Assembly (NCBI RefSeq): GCF_002866825.1
Contig: NZ_PKUS01000030.1
Location: forward strand, 19,252-83,251
DNA from: Pseudohalioglobus lutimaris
GTDB lineage: Bacteria; Pseudomonadota; Gammaproteobacteria; Pseudomonadales; Halieaceae
Length of the DNA: 64,000 nucleotides
Reading direction: 5' to 3'
Under the pieces are notes generated by a model that did not search any database, was not told the origin of the DNA, and saw nothing but the letters and a program-made list of their open reading frames with translations. Shown here one piece after another: positions 56,613-64,000 of this stretch (the stretch's first letter is position 1; each line of letters begins with the position of its first letter). The translations under genes were made by a program, and so were the position numbers.

Positions 56613-57494
56613 ATGTCCCTCTTCGACAAAGACAACCAGCCTCTCGGCGAAAAAGAAGCACTTGCGCAGCATATCCAGATGGCGCTTGATACACCGGAGC
56701 CAGGTGGGCTGCAGCTGGAGTTTTTTTACCGCATCATTAAAACGCTGTTCAACCCGGTTATCCTCGGCGAGGAGAACCTGCCCGACAAGCCCTGCCTCTT
56801 TGTCGGCAACCATTCCCTGTTTGCCCTGGACGGCTGGGTACTCGGGCCCATGTTCTTGCGCGAGCTGGGCCGCTTCCCCCGGGCCATGGGGGATAAATTC
56901 CTGTTCACCAATCCGCGTGTAGGCGACCTGGTTCTGCGCAGTGGCGGAGTAATGGGTCATCCCGATGTATGCTCTGCCCTGATGGCGGACGGACGCGACC
57001 TGCTGGTGTTCCCCGGCGGGGCTCACGAAGCGGTAAAGTCCGCCCGCGATATGTATGAACTGCAGTGGAAGGAGCGCTATGGCTTCGTCAAGCTCGCTGC
57101 AAAAAACGGCTATACCATCATGCCCTTTGGCATGGTTGGTCCCGATGAGTTCTACGGGCATCTCATGGAAGGCGAGGACCTGCCGGAGTCCCCCATAGGC
57201 CAGCTACTGAAACGACTGGGGCTGCTCACCGAAGATACGCGCAAGGATATGCTGCCGCCGATCCCGGTTGGTGCGCTGGGCACTCTTTTTCCAAAACCAC
57301 AGCGCTGTTACATCGGTTTCGGCGAACCGATAGACCTGGCAGCCATGAAAGGCAAGACCCCCACCAAGCGCCAGCAGCAGAGCATTCGCAGCCAGGTTGC
57401 AGAGCAGATAGAAACCCAGTTGGCGGAGTTGCTGTTTACCCGCGCGCAAAACCGGGGCCGGGACGGACTACTGCGACGCCTGCTCACGATCTGA
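56613..57494 (+). CDS. Acyltransferase, DAGAT/PlsC-like
   Basis: About 293 residues. The acceptor motif is GNHSLFALDGW, with His and Asp separated by five residues rather than the four of standard PlsC, and the second block is VFPGGAHEAV. These fit the diacylglycerol-acyltransferase-like (DAGAT) bacterial group, which transfers acyl groups to lipids at the membrane. Later segments are KLAAKNGYTIMPFGMVGPDE and a C-terminal tail. ATG 56613 is preceded by AGAGACAA; a perfect TATAAT at 56575-56580 lies upstream but without a good -35. Acceptor and donor are unknown. Confidence 0.82.
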   Translation: MSLFDKDNQPLGEKEALAQHIQMALDTPEPGGLQLEFFYRIIKTLFNPVILGEENLPDKPCLFVGNHSLFALDGWVLGPMFLRELGRFPRAMGDKFLFTNPRVGDLVLRSGGVMGHPDVCSALMADGRDLLVFPGGAHEAVKSARDMYELQWKERYGFVKLAAKNGYTIMPFGMVGPDEFYGHLMEGEDLPESPIGQLLKRLGLLTEDTRKDMLPPIPVGALGTLFPKPQRCYIGFGEPIDLAAMKGKTPTKRQQQSIRSQVAEQIETQLAELLFTRAQNRGRDGLLRRLLTI

Positions 57495-57500
57495 CAACGG

Positions 57501-58877
57501 CTACTCCTGCATCACCCTGGCCAGCCGTTCCGGATGCCGCCAGCGACCGCGGTATAGTCTGACAGCGTAGGCCGTGGAGATTGTCAGGAGCATGGCCACG
57601 AACACCCACCAGGACACCAGCGGATCCATCTTCCAACGCACGATAACGAAGTACTGTGCCACCAGCATCAGCCAGTGCAAGGAAGTGGAGGTAAACATGA
57701 TCCAGCGGGTGTCACCCGCACCGCGCAGCACTCCGCTCGCTATAAGGATCACCGCATCGGCCATCATGTAGGTGCACAGGCCGATCATCATCATCGGCGC
57801 GAGCGTACGAATCTCATCGAAATAGGCGTCATCGGTGGCAAAGACTTCCACCAGTTCAACGCGAAATATCAGGAAAAGAAGCGCCAATAGACCGGAGTAG
57901 GACAAGGCGAGGATAAAACCCGAGGAAATCACCTGATTGGCGCGCTCCATGTCTTCGGCGCCCACGAAACGCCCGATGAGCGTCATTACACCGATACTCA
58001 GCCCCATCATCGGTACAAAAGACAACATGTCCCAGTTAAACACGATGGCCATGGACGCCCCCTGCACCACCCCATAACCCTGGAACATCAGCAGGAAAAT
58101 ATTGAAGGTTGCCGTATTCATGAAGCTTTCCAGGGCAGAGGGTGTGCCAAGGCGCAGGTAGCGCCGCATGACCCCCTTGTCCAGGACGAAGGAATCCATC
58201 ACCGCAAAGCGCAGGCGATGCTGACGGTGAAAGTAGATCGTCAGGTACAGGCCAATAACCAGAAACTGCGCAACAATGGTGCCCAGCGCAGCACCGACGA
58301 TACCCAGTTCCGGCATTCCCATACGGCCAAAGATCAGCGTCCAGGTGAGCGGTATATTCAGGCAGATACCGGCTATATTCACAGCCATAACCACCTGGGT
58401 ACGGCCAATCCCGACAAAATATGAAGCCAGGCAGATCTTGATCAGTTGGAAGAAGCTGCCGGCCATCAGCGTATAGTAATAGGCTCGCTCCAGCGGCACC
58501 TGCAGCGGATCATGGCCCAGGTGAGGAAACGCCTGCCCCATACCGATGCCTATCAGCGCCAGCAGCGGCAGAGCACATACCGCGATGATAACGCCCTGGG
58601 TGACTACCCGGGGGCAACGCTGCATCTGCCCCGCACCATGATACTGCGCGACCAGCGCATTAGCGTAACTGATCAGCCCGATAAATAAGGACATGGAGAA
58701 AAAAGCCGCCACGCCGCCGCCCATCGCCGAAGCGACGTGCACCGCATCGATCTGGGCAAGAAACCAGCGGTCGGTGAAAACCATCACCGCAAATGCACCC
58801 TGGGAAACCACCATTGGCAGGGAGAGTCGGATCAGTTCCCGCAGGGTTGTCAGGGAAAGCGTGCGCACGCGGTACAT
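57501..58877 (-). CDS. MATE-family efflux transporter
   Basis: A 458-residue inner-membrane antiporter with about 12 helices arranged as two six-helix halves. The N-terminus LRELIRLSLPMVVSQGAFAVMVFTDRWFLAQ and the second-half start GTPSALESFMNTATFNIFLLMFQGYGV are typical of the NorM/DinF superfamily. It exports cationic or other compounds using Na+ or H+. It converges with the acyltransferase gene across six bases, and the genes are probably unrelated. Substrate is not predictable from sequence. Confidence 0.92.
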   Translation of the reverse strand: MYRVRTLSLTTLRELIRLSLPMVVSQGAFAVMVFTDRWFLAQIDAVHVASAMGGGVAAFFSMSLFIGLISYANALVAQYHGAGQMQRCPRVVTQGVIIAVCALPLLALIGIGMGQAFPHLGHDPLQVPLERAYYYTLMAGSFFQLIKICLASYFVGIGRTQVVMAVNIAGICLNIPLTWTLIFGRMGMPELGIVGAALGTIVAQFLVIGLYLTIYFHRQHRLRFAVMDSFVLDKGVMRRYLRLGTPSALESFMNTATFNIFLLMFQGYGVVQGASMAIVFNWDMLSFVPMMGLSIGVMTLIGRFVGAEDMERANQVISSGFILALSYSGLLALLFLIFRVELVEVFATDDAYFDEIRTLAPMMMIGLCTYMMADAVILIASGVLRGAGDTRWIMFTSTSLHWLMLVAQYFVIVRWKMDPLVSWWVFVAMLLTISTAYAVRLYRGRWRHPERLARVMQE

Positions 58878-58951
58878 GCCTCTATGGCGTTGGTGAAAAA
58901 AAGGGGCGCGATTATACCGCCTGACGCACCCTTAACATCCCCCGGGCCGGA

Positions 58952-60349
58952 TTAACGGTAGTATTCACCGCCATTGGCTGCCAGGTATACGAATGAGACC
59001 CAGGCCGCCACGTTGTGGGCCAGGTCCTGTGGATCGATTTTATCCAGGGTATCGTTGGGTGTGTGATGCAGGTCGAAGTAGTCCCAACCATTCTGCCTCA
59101 GGCCCACCACGGGCACGCCCGCCTCGCGCAAGTACTTCATGTCCGGACCACCCGTGGCGTTATTGTCTCCCGGGCCCGCCCCCATCTGGCGAATCCAGAC
59201 ACCCAGTTCCTGCGCTGCAGCGACGCGCGCCTCGTCCACACCGGTATCAAAACGCCAGATACGCCCCGCACCAAAATCTGACTCCGAGGCAATAATGTGT
59301 TGCGACAAAGTCTGAGCATGCCGCTGGGCGTAGGCTTTCGCGCCTACCAGGCCGACTTCCTCCGCACCGAACAGGACAATACGCACCGTGCGCCGCAGAC
59401 CCCCGGGCCCGGCTACGAGCAAGTGGCGGGCCGCCGCTATCACAATCCCTACCCCGGCACCGTCATCGATAGCGCCTGTGCCCTGGTCCCAGGAATCGAG
59501 GTGGGCGCCAATGAGCACAATTTCTCCAGCTGCCTCGGTGCCGGGAATTTCTGCGACCACGTTGCCGGAAGTGCCGGCCGGGCGCTGCTCAGGCGTAAGC
59601 AATATGCGCAGGCGCACGCCGTCATGTGCGCGCAGGATGCGCTGTAGCTGGTCCGCGTCTGGCGCCGACAATGCCGCCGCCGGCACTCCCGTGTCAGCGG
59701 CTGAATCAGTAAGCCGGCGCATCTGGCCGGTGTGAGCGAAGCGGTGACTACTGGTACCCACAGAGCGGATCAACACGGCAAGCGCGCCTTTCTGCTGCGC
59801 CGTATAAGCCGCATTCCGTCGCTTGACGGCAGCGACGCTGTAACCAGAGCCGTCCTGGGTACGAGTCATAACCTCGTCGATGAAAACGATTTTGCCCTGC
59901 ACCGCCGATACCGGTGCAGCGGCGAGATCCGCAAGACTGGTAAACGCCGCGACTTCGCCTTCAACGCCGTCGGGGCCGGTGGACGTACTGCCCCCCAGCG
60001 CTGCAATCACCAGGGGCTGGGGGAAAGGCGCGGTGATCGCCGCTTCTTCCAGGCCGCGTACCCAGACCGGCAACTCAAAGGGTTCAACCCGCACATTGGC
60101 AAAACCCAGCGCCGACAACTTCCGCACCGCCCATTGCCGCGCACGCTTCTCCGCCTCGGTACCCGCAAGCCGCGGGCCTACCTCGGTTGTCAGGGATTCC
60201 ACCAGCCGATAGGCGAGGTCATCAGCAAGGGCTTCGCCAGCCAGTTGTGCGGCCTTTTCCTGCATCTGTGGTGAGATGGTCTGGGCTATCGCGGTCGACA
60301 TAGAGGCGGCAACCAGCAACAGGGTCACCATCAACCTGTTAACAAACAT
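58952..60349 (-). CDS. Secreted M28-family zinc peptidase
   Basis: A 465-residue peptidase with a signal peptide (LMVTLLLVAASMSTAIAQ). A protease-associated insert domain lies at about 130-240. The di-zinc catalytic domain (about 265-460) has ligands in GAHLDSWDQGTGAIDDGAG, the catalytic pair EE in FGAEEVGLVG, aspartate in ASESDFGAG and histidine in HHTPNDTLDKID. All ligands of the aminopeptidase/carboxypeptidase Q-like group are present. It likely digests peptides in the periplasm or outside. It is divergent from the WYL regulator gene with a 113-base spacer. Confidence 0.92.
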   Translation of the reverse strand: MFVNRLMVTLLLVAASMSTAIAQTISPQMQEKAAQLAGEALADDLAYRLVESLTTEVGPRLAGTEAEKRARQWAVRKLSALGFANVRVEPFELPVWVRGLEEAAITAPFPQPLVIAALGGSTSTGPDGVEGEVAAFTSLADLAAAPVSAVQGKIVFIDEVMTRTQDGSGYSVAAVKRRNAAYTAQQKGALAVLIRSVGTSSHRFAHTGQMRRLTDSAADTGVPAAALSAPDADQLQRILRAHDGVRLRILLTPEQRPAGTSGNVVAEIPGTEAAGEIVLIGAHLDSWDQGTGAIDDGAGVGIVIAAARHLLVAGPGGLRRTVRIVLFGAEEVGLVGAKAYAQRHAQTLSQHIIASESDFGAGRIWRFDTGVDEARVAAAQELGVWIRQMGAGPGDNNATGGPDMKYLREAGVPVVGLRQNGWDYFDLHHTPNDTLDKIDPQDLAHNVAAWVSFVYLAANGGEYYR

Positions 60350-60403
60350 GGGGAAATCTCCGGATCAAAACAACATGGTAACCGCTGCGCTTTTATGACG
60401 ACA

Positions 60404-60434
60404 TGTACACATCCAGTACAGGTTTGCCTATACT
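60404..60434 (+). promoter_or_regulatory. Promoter and candidate operator of the WYL regulator
   Basis: TACACA (60406-60411), 17 bases, TATACT (60429-60434) form a fair sigma-70 promoter. The -35 lies inside the dyad TGTAC-ACATCCA-GTACA (60404-60420), a good candidate operator for autoregulation or for control of the divergent peptidase gene. Confidence 0.5.
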
Positions 60435-60462
60435 GGCATGAAACTTTGCCCGGATTGGAAAG

Positions 60463-61335
60463 ATGACTGACGCACCCGCCAAATGGCCTTTTCGCTGGGA
60501 CCTGTTGCTACGCTATCGTTATATCGAGACCATCGCCTTATGGGAGGGCCGGCTTACCACCCGTCACCTGTGCGATACCTTTGGTATCGGTCGCCAACAG
60601 GCCAGTAAAGACATCAACACCTACCTCAGGGAAGTCGGTGTCGGCAATCTTGAGTACGACAAGTACCTCAAGGGATACAAACCTACCGGGGCATTTCATC
60701 CGCAGGTCACTCGCGGATTGGCTGACGAGTACTTGCACCTGATGGCACGCAACAACGAACTGATGAACATGTTCGAATCGCTCTCTCTCAACGTTGGCAA
60801 CGTGGAGGTGCTCAGCCAACCGTTGCGCGACGTGAAGCCGGAGGTACTGCGGCCCATCATGCAGGCCGCGCGCCAGCAGAAGCGTCTGGACTGCGACTAC
60901 GTCTCCCTCAATCATCCTGACCGTGAGGGACGTATCATCGTCCCGCATACCCTGGTGTATACCGGGCTGCGCTGGCACGTTCGCGCCTGGTGTGAAAAAA
61001 ACCAGGAATACCGTGACTTTGTGCTCAGTCGCTTCCGCGATATCCCTGAGATCATGGACGAGTCCACGCATGGCGGCTCTGGCGACTCCGAGTGGAACAC
61101 ACAGGTAACCTTGCGCATCACTGCAGACCCACGACTGCAGCCGGCACAGCGCGAGGTCGTGGAAAGCGACTACGGAATGCACGATGGCGTGCTGACGGTC
61201 AGCACAAGAGGTAAACTGGTGCCTTACGCACTGAAGCTATTACACATCAACCCCAGGGAAGAACTCGACGACCCCACGGCGCAGCAAATCGTGGTGGCCA
61301 ACCGCGAGGAAATCGAGCACTGGCTATTCGGGTAA
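60463..61335 (+). CDS. WYL-domain transcriptional regulator
   Basis: A 290-residue regulator. The N-terminal winged helix-turn-helix (about 10-65) contains TRHLCDTFGIGRQQASKDINTYL. The WYL domain (about 135-215; YVSLNHPDREGRIIVPHTLV, LRWHVRAWCEKNQEYRDFVL) shows the conserved tryptophan/histidine and arginines that often bind nucleic-acid-like ligands; the exact WYL tripeptide is not kept. The C-terminal extension is the WCX type. It heads a cluster with a YkvA protein, a haem protein and a transglutaminase-like protein. Regulators of this type also control defence and DNA-damage genes, but nothing of that kind is adjacent. Confidence 0.88.
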   Translation: MTDAPAKWPFRWDLLLRYRYIETIALWEGRLTTRHLCDTFGIGRQQASKDINTYLREVGVGNLEYDKYLKGYKPTGAFHPQVTRGLADEYLHLMARNNELMNMFESLSLNVGNVEVLSQPLRDVKPEVLRPIMQAARQQKRLDCDYVSLNHPDREGRIIVPHTLVYTGLRWHVRAWCEKNQEYRDFVLSRFRDIPEIMDESTHGGSGDSEWNTQVTLRITADPRLQPAQREVVESDYGMHDGVLTVSTRGKLVPYALKLLHINPREELDDPTAQQIVVANREEIEHWLFG

Positions 61336-61340
61336 ACACC

Positions 61341-61712
61341 ATGAGCAGACATAACCAGTACGAGGATGCCTTCAGTGAACAGGGCTTCTGGAATAAACTG
61401 AAAAAGTACGCGAGTGCTGCGGGCCGTGAAGTGGTTGAGAAAGCACTGCTGCTGTTCTATGCCATGCAGGAAGAGCAGGCGCCCGCCTGGGCGAAGGCCA
61501 CTATTGCCGGCGCACTGGGGTATTTTATCGTGCCCCTGGACGCCATAACCGATCTGACACCTGCCGTGGGCTATGCAGATGACCTGGGCGTACTGGTGCT
61601 GGCGCTCGCCGCCGTAGCAAGCTACATCAATGATGATGTCCGCCAGAAAACCGCAGCGCGAATGGAGGCATGGTTCGGCAGCGAAGAAGATGAGCAGCCA
61701 GCGGATGGCTGA
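61341..61712 (+). CDS. YkvA-family (DUF1232) membrane protein
   Basis: A 123-residue protein with the DUF1232 signature IVPLDAITDLTPAVGYADDLG and one or two short hydrophobic segments (about 50-65 and 79-95). The N-terminal part is amphipathic and basic. The family occurs next to diverse regulators and its function is unknown. It starts six bases after the WYL gene, so the two are almost certainly co-transcribed. The acidic C-terminus (GSEEDEQPADG) is not part of the conserved domain. Confidence 0.85.
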   Translation: MSRHNQYEDAFSEQGFWNKLKKYASAAGREVVEKALLLFYAMQEEQAPAWAKATIAGALGYFIVPLDAITDLTPAVGYADDLGVLVLALAAVASYINDDVRQKTAARMEAWFGSEEDEQPADG

Positions 61713-61776
61713 TCCATATCAAGGGACACCGGAGAGATAACTCTTAAGCTCTACCTGTTTCCCGCAAGGAAGGTTC

Positions 61777-62346
61777 ATGATGCGCAAGATCTATACCGTG
61801 CTTTCACTGATTACCTGCGCTGTTGCCGCCAATAGTAATTTTGCCGCAACGCCAGACCAGGAAGTATTAATCGCTGAGGCCCAGGGATTAGTTAACGCTT
61901 TCGCCGGCAGGCTGAAGCCAGAACTGAAGCAGGCACTCAGCGACGGTGGACCTACCCTGGCCATCGAAGTCTGTGCCAGTCAGGCGCCGAAAATTGCGGA
62001 CGCTCTCGCCGCCGAATCAGGGTGGTCCGTTAGCCGGGTAAGCCTGAAGGAGCGCAACGCCACCCGCGCAAAAGCGGATGACTGGGAACGGGCAGTACTG
62101 GAGGAGTTCGACCAGCGCGCCGCCGCCGGGGAGCCACCGCCTGCAATCAATACCAGCGATATACGCAATGGGCAATTTCGCTACATGCAAGCCCAGGGGG
62201 TAGAAGGCGTCTGCCTGCTGTGTCACGGCGAAGAACTCAGTGAAGAAGTGCGCACCTCCCTTGAGCAGTACTACCCGGATGACATGGCCACTGGCTACAG
62301 CCTGGGCCAGGTTCGTGGTGCCATCAGCCTGTCCAGAGAGTTTTAA
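61777..62346 (+). CDS. Secreted c-type haem protein, Tll0287-like domain
   Basis: A 189-residue periplasmic protein. The signal peptide (MRKIYTVLSLITCAVAANSNFAA) is followed by a Tll0287/DUF3365-like domain (about 30-185), which in known members holds one covalent haem. The haem site is CLLCHGEE near residue 147-154. The domain is related to sensors of redox or light signals and stands alone here, without a kinase or cyclase partner. Two adjacent ATGs (61777, 61780) are possible; AAGGAAGG favours either. It depends on the Ccm proteins for haem attachment. It ends two bases before the next gene. Confidence 0.82.
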   Translation: MMRKIYTVLSLITCAVAANSNFAATPDQEVLIAEAQGLVNAFAGRLKPELKQALSDGGPTLAIEVCASQAPKIADALAAESGWSVSRVSLKERNATRAKADDWERAVLEEFDQRAAAGEPPPAINTSDIRNGQFRYMQAQGVEGVCLLCHGEELSEEVRTSLEQYYPDDMATGYSLGQVRGAISLSREF

Positions 62347-62348
62347 TT

Positions 62349-63044
62349 ATGAATCAGAAGTATCTGCGACCCAGCCGGTTCATCGACAGCGATCACCCGG
62401 ACATTGTTGAACTTGTCCGCTCCCTGGTGGACTCCACTGCCAGCGACCAGGCGAACGCCGTGGCGCTGTATTATTGGGCCCGGGATGAGATTCGCTACAA
62501 CCCCTACTCTGTTGGTGGCAAACCCGATGATTACCTGGCTTCTACCACACTCCGCACCGGCGAGTCCTGGTGCGTACCCAAGGCGTTGCTTCTGGCCGCC
62601 ATGTGTCGGGCAGCGGGTATACCGGCAAGGGTAGGCTTTGCCGATGTGCGCAATCACCTCTCGACCGAGCGCATGCGCGAGATGATGGAAACCGACCTGT
62701 TTTATTTTCATGGTTACACGTCTGTCTTCCTGAATGGTCAATGGGTCAAGGCAACGCCCGCATTCAACATAGAGCTGTGTGATCGCTTTGGTTTGCTCCC
62801 GCTGGAATTTGACGGGACCCAGGACAGCCTTTACCACTCATTTGATCGCGCTGGTAACCGGCACATGGAATACGTTAATGATCGCGGAGAACACCTTGAC
62901 CTGCCCTACGACGAAATGATGGGCGTATTTCGCCTCCACTACCCGAAAATGATGCAGGCACTGGGCGCCGCCGACATGCAGCCTCAGCAGTGGAACGATG
63001 ACGTCGACAGCGAGGTACAAAAGCAGCCTCTGCCAGCCTCGTAA
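62349..63044 (+). CDS. Transglutaminase-like cytoplasmic protein
   Basis: A 231-residue protein with a transglutaminase-like core. The cysteine is in TGESWCVPKALLLAAMCRAAGIPARVGF and the histidine in FYFHGYTSVFLNGQWVKATPAF. The position of the catalytic aspartate, usually in W-x-x-D-P, is T in WVKATPAF, so the classical triad is altered. No signal peptide is present. It lies directly after the haem protein gene (gap of two bases), the last gene of the WYL-led set. Enzyme activity is doubtful; a structural or cryptic role is possible. Confidence 0.82.
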   Translation: MNQKYLRPSRFIDSDHPDIVELVRSLVDSTASDQANAVALYYWARDEIRYNPYSVGGKPDDYLASTTLRTGESWCVPKALLLAAMCRAAGIPARVGFADVRNHLSTERMREMMETDLFYFHGYTSVFLNGQWVKATPAFNIELCDRFGLLPLEFDGTQDSLYHSFDRAGNRHMEYVNDRGEHLDLPYDEMMGVFRLHYPKMMQALGAADMQPQQWNDDVDSEVQKQPLPAS

Positions 63045-63060
63045 ACGATGGTGACTGGCT

Positions 63061-64000
63061 TCAGGGGCCCACGACCCCGGTCTGGTAGGACGTCAGGTCT
63101 ATCAACTCCAGTTCATCCAGCCCGACCGGCTGACCACTCAACCACATCACCAGACGGCTCCCGTCGGTGAAATAAGGGTCACCGGTCAGGTTCCCGCGGG
63201 GTTGTTCGTAGGCTGCAGCGCCGACTCCGCCTATGTAGCCAAAGGCCTTCAGTGCCTGATTGAACCCGAGATCCTCCAACAGAAACTCACGGGTTTCATC
63301 GACGTCAGGGTCAATCTTGTGGGTAGTGATCGTTTTGCGGGTAAAGCGCACCCCAATATCACGACTGATCTGGCCCAGCCACACCGGCTTGCCCTGGTGC
63401 AACAGCGGCGTCATCCAGAGACGCAGGTGATTGCGCTCGTGGATACTGCTGCGCGCACGTTGGAAGGCAGCATCCTGCGGTCTGCCGAATACGTACAGTG
63501 CACTCACCGGGGAGTAGCGATACCGCCCGCCACTCAGCGCGGAGACTGCCGTTTTCCACAGCGACGCGCCGTAAATAGTTTCGGTTTCATCCCAGCCTGC
63601 CCGCATAAAGGCATAGTACAGCTCCTCTGGCTCGCCAATAATAACCAGGTTCAGCGGGTCACCCTTGTCACGACCCGCGGCGTCGCGCACGCAGCAGGGC
63701 ATGGACTCGAGTTCAGCCACCAGTTGCGCCGTGCTGACTTCACGCAGTTCACCCGGTGAATAAAGGCGCTGCGCATCCAGTTCATAGTGATCTATCTTCA
63801 ACCCTGGCACGGGCACAAAGAAGCTCATCAGATGGACTTCACCCTGACCTACCACGTCAACATTAAAGGACTTGGTACCCTCGTCCACGCGACTGAAAAC
63901 ATAGCCCGACTGTATACTGTGCGGTGGCACCGCCAGGGTCTTGTGACCCGTCTGTTCATATTGCTGGGCTACAGCCTCCAGTGGATTGTTGCGACTGCGA
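63061..64000 (-). CDS. LssY_C-domain protein, 5' end beyond window
   Basis: The frame remains open to base 64000, so at least 313 residues are visible and the N-terminus lies outside. The first in-frame start inside the window is GTG 63930, but the coding pattern continues upstream (NNPLEAVAQQYEQTGHKTLA), so this is unlikely to be the true start. The conserved part includes PLNLVIIGEPEELYYAFMRAGW, SPVSALYVFGRPQDAAFQ, RSSIHERNHLRLW and ITTHKIDPDVDETREFL, features of the LssY C-terminal domain, often attached to PAP2 phosphatases. Function is unknown. It converges with the transglutaminase-like gene. Confidence 0.75.
   Translation of the reverse strand, partial: RSRNNPLEAVAQQYEQTGHKTLAVPPHSIQSGYVFSRVDEGTKSFNVDVVGQGEVHLMSFFVPVPGLKIDHYELDAQRLYSPGELREVSTAQLVAELESMPCCVRDAAGRDKGDPLNLVIIGEPEELYYAFMRAGWDETETIYGASLWKTAVSALSGGRYRYSPVSALYVFGRPQDAAFQRARSSIHERNHLRLWMTPLLHQGKPVWLGQISRDIGVRFTRKTITTHKIDPDVDETREFLLEDLGFNQALKAFGYIGGVGAAAYEQPRGNLTGDPYFTDGSRLVMWLSGQPVGLDELELIDLTSYQTGVVGP

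Noticed and set aside
60463..63044. WYL-led cluster as an anti-phage defence island
   Set aside because: WYL regulators often control such islands, but no nuclease, helicase, toxin or mobile element is adjacent.

Overview
This 64 kb window reads as an ordinary chromosomal segment of a Gram-negative gammaproteobacterium. The evidence is the smc-zipA-ligA block, a complete System I cytochrome c maturation (ccm) cluster, ttcA, the divergent tesA/ybbAP pair, a TonB-dependent receptor of the type common in marine heterotrophs, and an FNR/ANR-type site. The mix of TonB receptor, KorAB, PFOR and YgiQ suggests a marine, Cellvibrionales/OM60-like lineage; that placement is inferred from gene content only and is low confidence. 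No tRNA, rRNA, CRISPR array, insertion sequence or prophage was seen.

Layout. (1) 1-9,473, minus strand: a whole phosphate-starvation locus, phoB-phoR-phoU2-pstS-pstC-pstA-pstB-phoU1, followed by a porin that runs off the left edge. Strong Pho boxes precede phoB and the porin, and a degenerate one precedes pstS. (2) 9,590-14,278, minus: 2-oxoglutarate:ferredoxin oxidoreductase (korA, korB) with a flavin/iron-sulfur GltD-like reductase, led by a promoter carrying an 11-bp-period tandem repeat. (3) 14,459-21,627, minus: smc, zipA, ligA and a lytic-transglycosylase-like lipoprotein. (4) 21,659-29,514, minus: ttcA and ccmABCDEFGHI, mostly with overlapping ends. (5) 29,828-31,650, plus: malate dehydrogenase with a clear terminator, then a TetR regulator that may be leaderless. 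(6) 31,690-37,549: ybbAP, divergent tesA with bioA, and a convergent phzF-like gene. (7) 37,571-50,151: a voltage-sensor potassium channel with a zinc-ribbon tail, a TonB receptor, YgiQ radical SAM enzyme, an RND pump pair, and convergent hrpB. (8) 50,365-55,417, minus: a DUF1330 gene, pyruvate:ferredoxin oxidoreductase (nifJ) behind an FNR/ANR box, and a dihydroorotate-dehydrogenase-like flavoprotein. (9) 55,520-64,000: transglutaminase-like protein, acyltransferase, MATE exporter, M28 peptidase, a four-gene set led by a WYL regulator, and an LssY_C-domain gene cut by the right edge.

Working together: PhoR/PhoB sense phosphate and switch on PstSCAB and probably the porin, with two PhoU proteins as brakes. 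KorAB and NifJ are both CoA-dependent 2-oxoacid:ferredoxin oxidoreductases, each paired with a different flavoprotein (GltD-like and DHOD-like). This suggests a ferredoxin-linked branch of central metabolism, with the pyruvate branch under oxygen control. The Ccm machine supplies c-type cytochromes, and a CxxCH protein is encoded at 61.8 kb.

No wholly new system is evident. The most interesting items are the nifJ promoter, whose FNR box and -10 have exact class II geometry, the kor/GltD module and its promoter, the duplicated phoU, the mutually exclusive hairpins between korB and phoB, and the channel with a zinc-ribbon tail.
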